A stretch of 15,688 nt of DNA from an uncultured Fretibacterium sp. (GTDB taxonomy: Bacteria; Synergistota; Synergistia; Synergistales; Aminobacteriaceae): assembly GCF_938040765.1 (NCBI RefSeq), contig NZ_CALIAA010000253.1, positions 1-15,688 of the forward strand, written 5' to 3'. How positions within the stretch are numbered: the first letter of the stretch is position 1; every line of letters begins with the position of its first letter. A program made the position numbers and the translations under genes. Under the pieces are notes generated by a model, which saw nothing but the letters and a program-made list of their open reading frames with translations, searched no databases and was not told the origin of the DNA. This document shows positions 12,833 to 15,688 of the stretch, in pieces.

Positions 12833-13786
12833 CTATGCGCCGCCTCGGGGCGTCTGTCCCGCCGAGGCCACGACGCAGAGCGCGATGGAATGGAACTTCT
12901 CCTCGGCGCTCGAACCGCGGGAGGTGACGACGATGGGGATCCTGGCGCCGACCACGATACCGGCCAGCTCGGCGTGGGCCGAGACGAGCAGGCTCTTGCC
13001 CAGGAGGTTTCCGGTCGTCAGGTTGGGCGTCACCAGGACGTCGAACCGGCCGCAGTTCTCGCTCCTGTAGCCCTTGATCGCGGCGATCCCCGGGTCCATC
13101 GCCACGTCGTAGGAGATCGGGCCCTCGACGACGCAGTCGGGGATCTCCCCGCTGCGGTTCATCTCCGCCAGCTCGGCGGCCTCCACGGTCTCCTTCATCC
13201 TGGGGTTCACCTTCTCGACCGCGCAGAGCACGGCCACCCTGGGCCGCTCCCAGCCCATCGCCCTCAGGGTCCCCACGGCGTTTAGGATCAGGCCCTTCTT
13301 CTGGTTCAGGTCGGGGTAGAGAACCATTCCCCCGTCGGTCACCACCACGAGACGGTCGACGCCGGGGATCCGAAAGAACGCGAGGTGCGACATCAGCCCG
13401 CCGGAGGGGGAGTCCTCGCTGTGCAGGTTGTTGGTGCGGTCAACGACGGGCTTCAGCAGGTCCTTCGTATCCATCCTGCCCTTGACCAGAAAATCTCCCG
13501 CGCCCTCGGCGATCAGCTCGACGGCCCGCTGGGCTGGATTTTTTCCGGATCCTTCGGGCACGTCCGCGATGACGCAGGCGCCCGGGTCCTCCCCAAGGGC
13601 GCGAACTCGGTCCGCGATGAGCTCCCCGCGGCCCGTGAGGACGGGGTCCCCGATGATGCCCTCCCGACGGGCCCTGAAGACCGCCTCCAGGACATGCTCG
13701 TCCTCCGCGCCGGCCACGACGCACCGGCGTTTGTCCGGCAGGCTTTTCGCCCTCTCCGCGAGCTCGTTGAAACTGCGATAGCTCAT
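12833..13786 (-). CDS. ptb: Phosphate butyryltransferase / phosphate acetyltransferase family enzyme
   Basis: 317 residues. The ATG ending at 13786 was chosen because AGGAG and GAGGAGG lie just upstream and the family fold begins there. It belongs to the PTA/PTB family, which swaps CoA for phosphate on short-chain acyl groups, usually beside an acyl kinase that makes ATP. Visible motifs: NPAQRAVELI, GRMDTKDLLKPVVD, MVLYPDLNQKKGLILNAV, VEGPISYDVAMDP, DVLVTPNLTTGNLLGKSL, AGIVVGARIPIVVTSRGSSAEEKFHSIAL. The length is that of single-domain Ptb rather than the longer Pta forms. No acetate or butyrate kinase gene lies in the window, so the acyl substrate cannot be fixed. It starts 32 bases after the ClC gene ends and is likely in one transcript with it. 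Confidence 0.92.
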   Translation of the reverse strand: MSYRSFNELAERAKSLPDKRRCVVAGAEDEHVLEAVFRARREGIIGDPVLTGRGELIADRVRALGEDPGACVIADVPEGSGKNPAQRAVELIAEGAGDFLVKGRMDTKDLLKPVVDRTNNLHSEDSPSGGLMSHLAFFRIPGVDRLVVVTDGGMVLYPDLNQKKGLILNAVGTLRAMGWERPRVAVLCAVEKVNPRMKETVEAAELAEMNRSGEIPDCVVEGPISYDVAMDPGIAAIKGYRSENCGRFDVLVTPNLTTGNLLGKSLLVSAHAELAGIVVGARIPIVVTSRGSSAEEKFHSIALCVVASAGQTPRGGA

Positions 13787-13818
13787 GGTCTCCTGCCTCC
13801 TCGTCCTTGCCGTTTTTG

Positions 13819-15435
13819 TCACGGTCCCGCGGCGCCGGAGGTCCCCTTCGTCAGGCTCTCGAGCTGCTCCTGCGCCTCCCTCATCGCGATCCGCGGGATC
13901 AGGACGACCAGGTAGTCCCCCGCCATGAGCCGTACCTGTCCCGACGGCACGATCTCGCCGGAACCGCGTTTGACCGCGATGACCAGGGAGTCCTCCGGCC
14001 ACAGGATCTCCGCGATCGTCCTTCCGTCCGCCGGGCTCAGGTTCTCGACCCCGAACTCCACCAGCATACGATCCCGGGCGGATGCGGAGCGGGCCCTCTC
14101 ATGGTCGGAGGCGGCGGACGAAAGGAGCCTCTTCTGGAGGCTCTCGTAGATGGGCTCGGAGCGGAAGCTCTCCGCGACGACATAGGCGGTCATGGCCACC
14201 AGCCCCAGGGGCAGCATGAAGGCGAAGGAGCCGGTCATCTCGCTGATCAGGAGGATGCCCGTCAGCGGCGAGCGCACGATGGCGGAGAAGTGCCCCGTCA
14301 TGGCCATGAGGGCCAGGGACGAGACGTACTGCGGCTCCATCAGCCCGGCGGAAACGGCCGCCTGGCCGAAGACGTTTCCCACCAGGGAGCCCAGCACCAG
14401 CAGGGGGAAGAAGATGCCGCCCGGCAGGCCGCTGCCGAAGCAGAGCGCCAGCAGCGCCAGCTTGGCGGCGTAGAGGCCGATCAGGACGACCGGCGACGGG
14501 TTCTCCCCCATGGCGTAGAAGATCATCGGCTCCCCGCTCCCGAACAGTTCGCCGCAGAGGAGGCAGGCTGCGGCGGTGAGGGCGAAGGGAAGGAGCCCGC
14601 ACCAGGCCCAATGAAGCCGGAGCCGTGCGTAGAGGCTTTTCCCCCAGAGGATGCACCGGTTGAAGAGGACCCCGCTCAGCCCCGTGACGATCCCCAAGGC
14701 GACGAGCAGCCCGTAGTATCCGAGCGGCAGGACGTCGCGCCCCTCGACGAGCAGCACGGGGCGTACCCCCAGCACGGTGCCCGCGGTGAACACGGACGCG
14801 AAGGCCGCGGCCGTCGCGCTGACCAGGACGACGGGCGAGAAGTTGCGGTGCAGCTCCTCCAGGGCGAAGACGACCCCGGCGATGGGCGCGTTGAAGGCTG
14901 CGGCCAATCCGGCCGCGGCGCCGCTCGACACCAGGAACTTGCGCTCGGTGAAGGGCCTGCGGCCCAGCTCCGCGAAGCCCTGCCCCACGGCCGCGCCGAT
15001 CTGTACCGAGGGGCCCTCCCGCCCCAGGGTCAGGCCGCCTCCCAGGGTCAGGAGCCCGCCCAGGAACTTGAAGGGCAGGACGTTCTGCCATCGGACCCTG
15101 AGCCGTCCGGCCAGGTGGGCCGAGACCTGGGGAATGCCGCTCCCCGATATGAGCGGGGCGAGCCTGTAGCAGAGCCCCGCCAGGACCCCGAAGACGGCCA
15201 TCAGTCCGATGTAGGCGGCCAAGCTGCCGGCGCTTTGTCCCGCCCCGGAAAGGAGGCCCCGGAGCAGCTTCCCCGTCATGGATATGCCCAGCCGATAGGC
15301 CGTGATGACCAAGCCGACGAGGACGCCGATGGCAAGCCCCTCGACGAGCAGGTACAGCCTGAGATGTCCGCGGCCCCTCACCTCCCTGGCGATGGGGTCT
15401 GCCGCTGGGGCCTTTTCGCGTTCGGTGAGGCTCAA
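13819..15435 (-). CDS. ClC-family chloride transporter with C-terminal TrkA-C domain
   Basis: 538 residues from TTG 15435. An in-frame stop three codons upstream excludes any longer form, and AAAGGA sites lie 11 bases and 1 base before it. Residues about 25-430 are the multi-helix membrane domain; about 455-530 is a TrkA-C ligand-binding domain. Signature motifs are GSGIP (98-102), GREGP (138-142, gating Glu140) and GGIFFP (339-344). Glu193-Glu194 match the internal proton-transfer glutamate of the E. coli exchanger, so H+/Cl- antiport is predicted rather than a channel. The chloride-coordinating tyrosine near the end of the membrane domain (Tyr445 in E. coli) aligns here with Phe404. Likely roles are acid resistance or anion balance. 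The gene heads a - strand group with ptb and the peptidase. Confidence 0.94.
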   Translation of the reverse strand: MSLTEREKAPAADPIAREVRGRGHLRLYLLVEGLAIGVLVGLVITAYRLGISMTGKLLRGLLSGAGQSAGSLAAYIGLMAVFGVLAGLCYRLAPLISGSGIPQVSAHLAGRLRVRWQNVLPFKFLGGLLTLGGGLTLGREGPSVQIGAAVGQGFAELGRRPFTERKFLVSSGAAAGLAAAFNAPIAGVVFALEELHRNFSPVVLVSATAAAFASVFTAGTVLGVRPVLLVEGRDVLPLGYYGLLVALGIVTGLSGVLFNRCILWGKSLYARLRLHWAWCGLLPFALTAAACLLCGELFGSGEPMIFYAMGENPSPVVLIGLYAAKLALLALCFGSGLPGGIFFPLLVLGSLVGNVFGQAAVSAGLMEPQYVSSLALMAMTGHFSAIVRSPLTGILLISEMTGSFAFMLPLGLVAMTAYVVAESFRSEPIYESLQKRLLSSAASDHERARSASARDRMLVEFGVENLSPADGRTIAEILWPEDSLVIAVKRGSGEIVPSGQVRLMAGDYLVVLIPRIAMREAQEQLESLTKGTSGAAGP

Positions 15436-15580
15436 ATCCTTTCATATCCTTTCTCGAAAGATGGGCAGAGAGGATTTTCGCGCAAAAGCGATCCTTTCTC
15501 ATCCTCAGACGGAACACCTGAAGGCTGCGCCCTTTCAGCGGCTTCGGGGCATTCTTCCGTCGGCCTCCGTTTTGTCGTTT

Positions 15581-15586
15581 ATTATA
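15581..15586 (-). promoter_or_regulatory. Perfect -10 hexamer upstream of the ClC gene
   Basis: TATAAT on the - strand. The start point would be near 15574, giving a leader of about 140 bases before TTG 15435. No good -35 lies at 16-18 bases (the 17-base site reads ACGTTA). A nested dyad lies immediately upstream, which suggests activator dependence. Confidence 0.48.
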
Positions 15587-15608
15587 CCTCCTCGTAGAAT
15601 AAGTAACG

Positions 15609-15642
15609 TGGAAGTGATACCAGGGCTGGTAACCTACTTCCA
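15609..15642. promoter_or_regulatory. Nested dyad (operator-like or terminator-like) upstream of the ClC promoter
   Basis: Outer arms TGGAAGT (15609-15615) and ACTTCCA (15636-15642) flank inner arms TACCA (15618-15622) and TGGTA (15627-15631) around a GGGC centre. Both layers share nearly the same axis. It starts 22 bases upstream of the -10. It could bind a dimeric regulator, or be the 3' hairpin of a gene beyond the window edge. Confidence 0.5.
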
Positions 15643-15688
15643 GTTTTGTCGGGAAAGCTCGTAACCTCCTTGGGACGCCAAGCCCGCA

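Noticed and set aside
12787..14002. Extended phosphotransacylase frame starting at 14002
   Set aside because: The extra N-terminal stretch is Gly/Arg/Pro-rich, overlaps the ClC gene and lacks family similarity; the start at 13786 has two good ribosome-binding sites.
15436..15574. Fluoride or other known riboswitch in the ClC leader
   Set aside because: ClC genes are sometimes under fluoride riboswitches, but the conserved GGNGAUGG and GUUCCGCC-type segments of that class could not be laid out here. A GTGTTCCG string alone is not enough.
13807..15597. A 596-codon open frame on the + strand opposite the ClC gene
   Set aside because: Its Gln/Glu/Arg-rich translation is an antisense effect of the membrane protein's codons; no domain is visible.
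15634..15687. A possible 3' end of a further - strand gene (ending SRQNWK, stop at 15634-15636) at the window edge
   Set aside because: Only 17 codons are visible, another frame is also open, and there is no family match. It cannot be supported from this window.

Overview
The window is a GC-rich bacterial chromosome segment. Codons mostly end in G or C, and genes are tightly packed, often with ATGA overlaps or gaps of 10-90 bases. Shine-Dalgarno sites of the AAAGGA/GGAGG type precede most genes. The gene content (a ptb-type phosphotransacylase, an S9 oligopeptidase, a molybdate-type transporter and c-di-GMP signalling) would suit an anaerobic amino-acid or peptide fermenter. Synergistota is my best guess, but no marker gene here proves it. 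No rRNA, tRNA or CRISPR array was found.

Layout. (1) 1-3514, + strand: the 3' part of a membrane HAMP-PAS-GGDEF-EAL protein is translationally coupled to an exported 5'-nucleotidase-fold protein. That protein's metallophosphatase domain has lost its metal ligands, while its C-terminal substrate-binding domain is kept. A strong intrinsic terminator follows. (2) 3506-5140: a phospholipid-methyltransferase-like gene on the - strand and a zinc-less Sir2 deacylase on the + strand diverge from a short region holding promoter-like elements and a 13-bp triple tandem repeat. (3) 5147-9378, + strand: a molybdate/tungstate-type ABC operon in the order ATPase, binding protein, permease, ModD, followed by an exported GH114-like glycosidase. 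A promoter sits at its head, a 15-bp repeat spans the ATPase translation start, and a terminator-like hairpin lies between binding protein and permease. (4) 9379-10735: a lower-GC island of foreign character. It holds what looks like the last codons of a type I restriction methylase (hsdM), an intact rhuM, and the first codons of a further truncated gene. It ends in a bulged hairpin like those of IS200/IS605 ends. (5) 10753-15435, - strand: a ClC-type H+/Cl- exchanger with a TrkA-C domain, phosphate butyryl/acetyltransferase and an S9 oligopeptidase, in that transcription order. A perfect TATAAT and a nested dyad lie upstream.

How it fits together: the first pair probably makes a sensor-effector module in which an exported, non-catalytic nucleotide-binding-type protein feeds a c-di-GMP enzyme (inference). 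The mod operon supplies an oxyanion, probably for molybdo- or tungsto-enzymes. The ptb and peptidase genes fit energy conservation from peptides. The island is most simply read as a slice of a type I R-M operon from which only rhuM survives whole.
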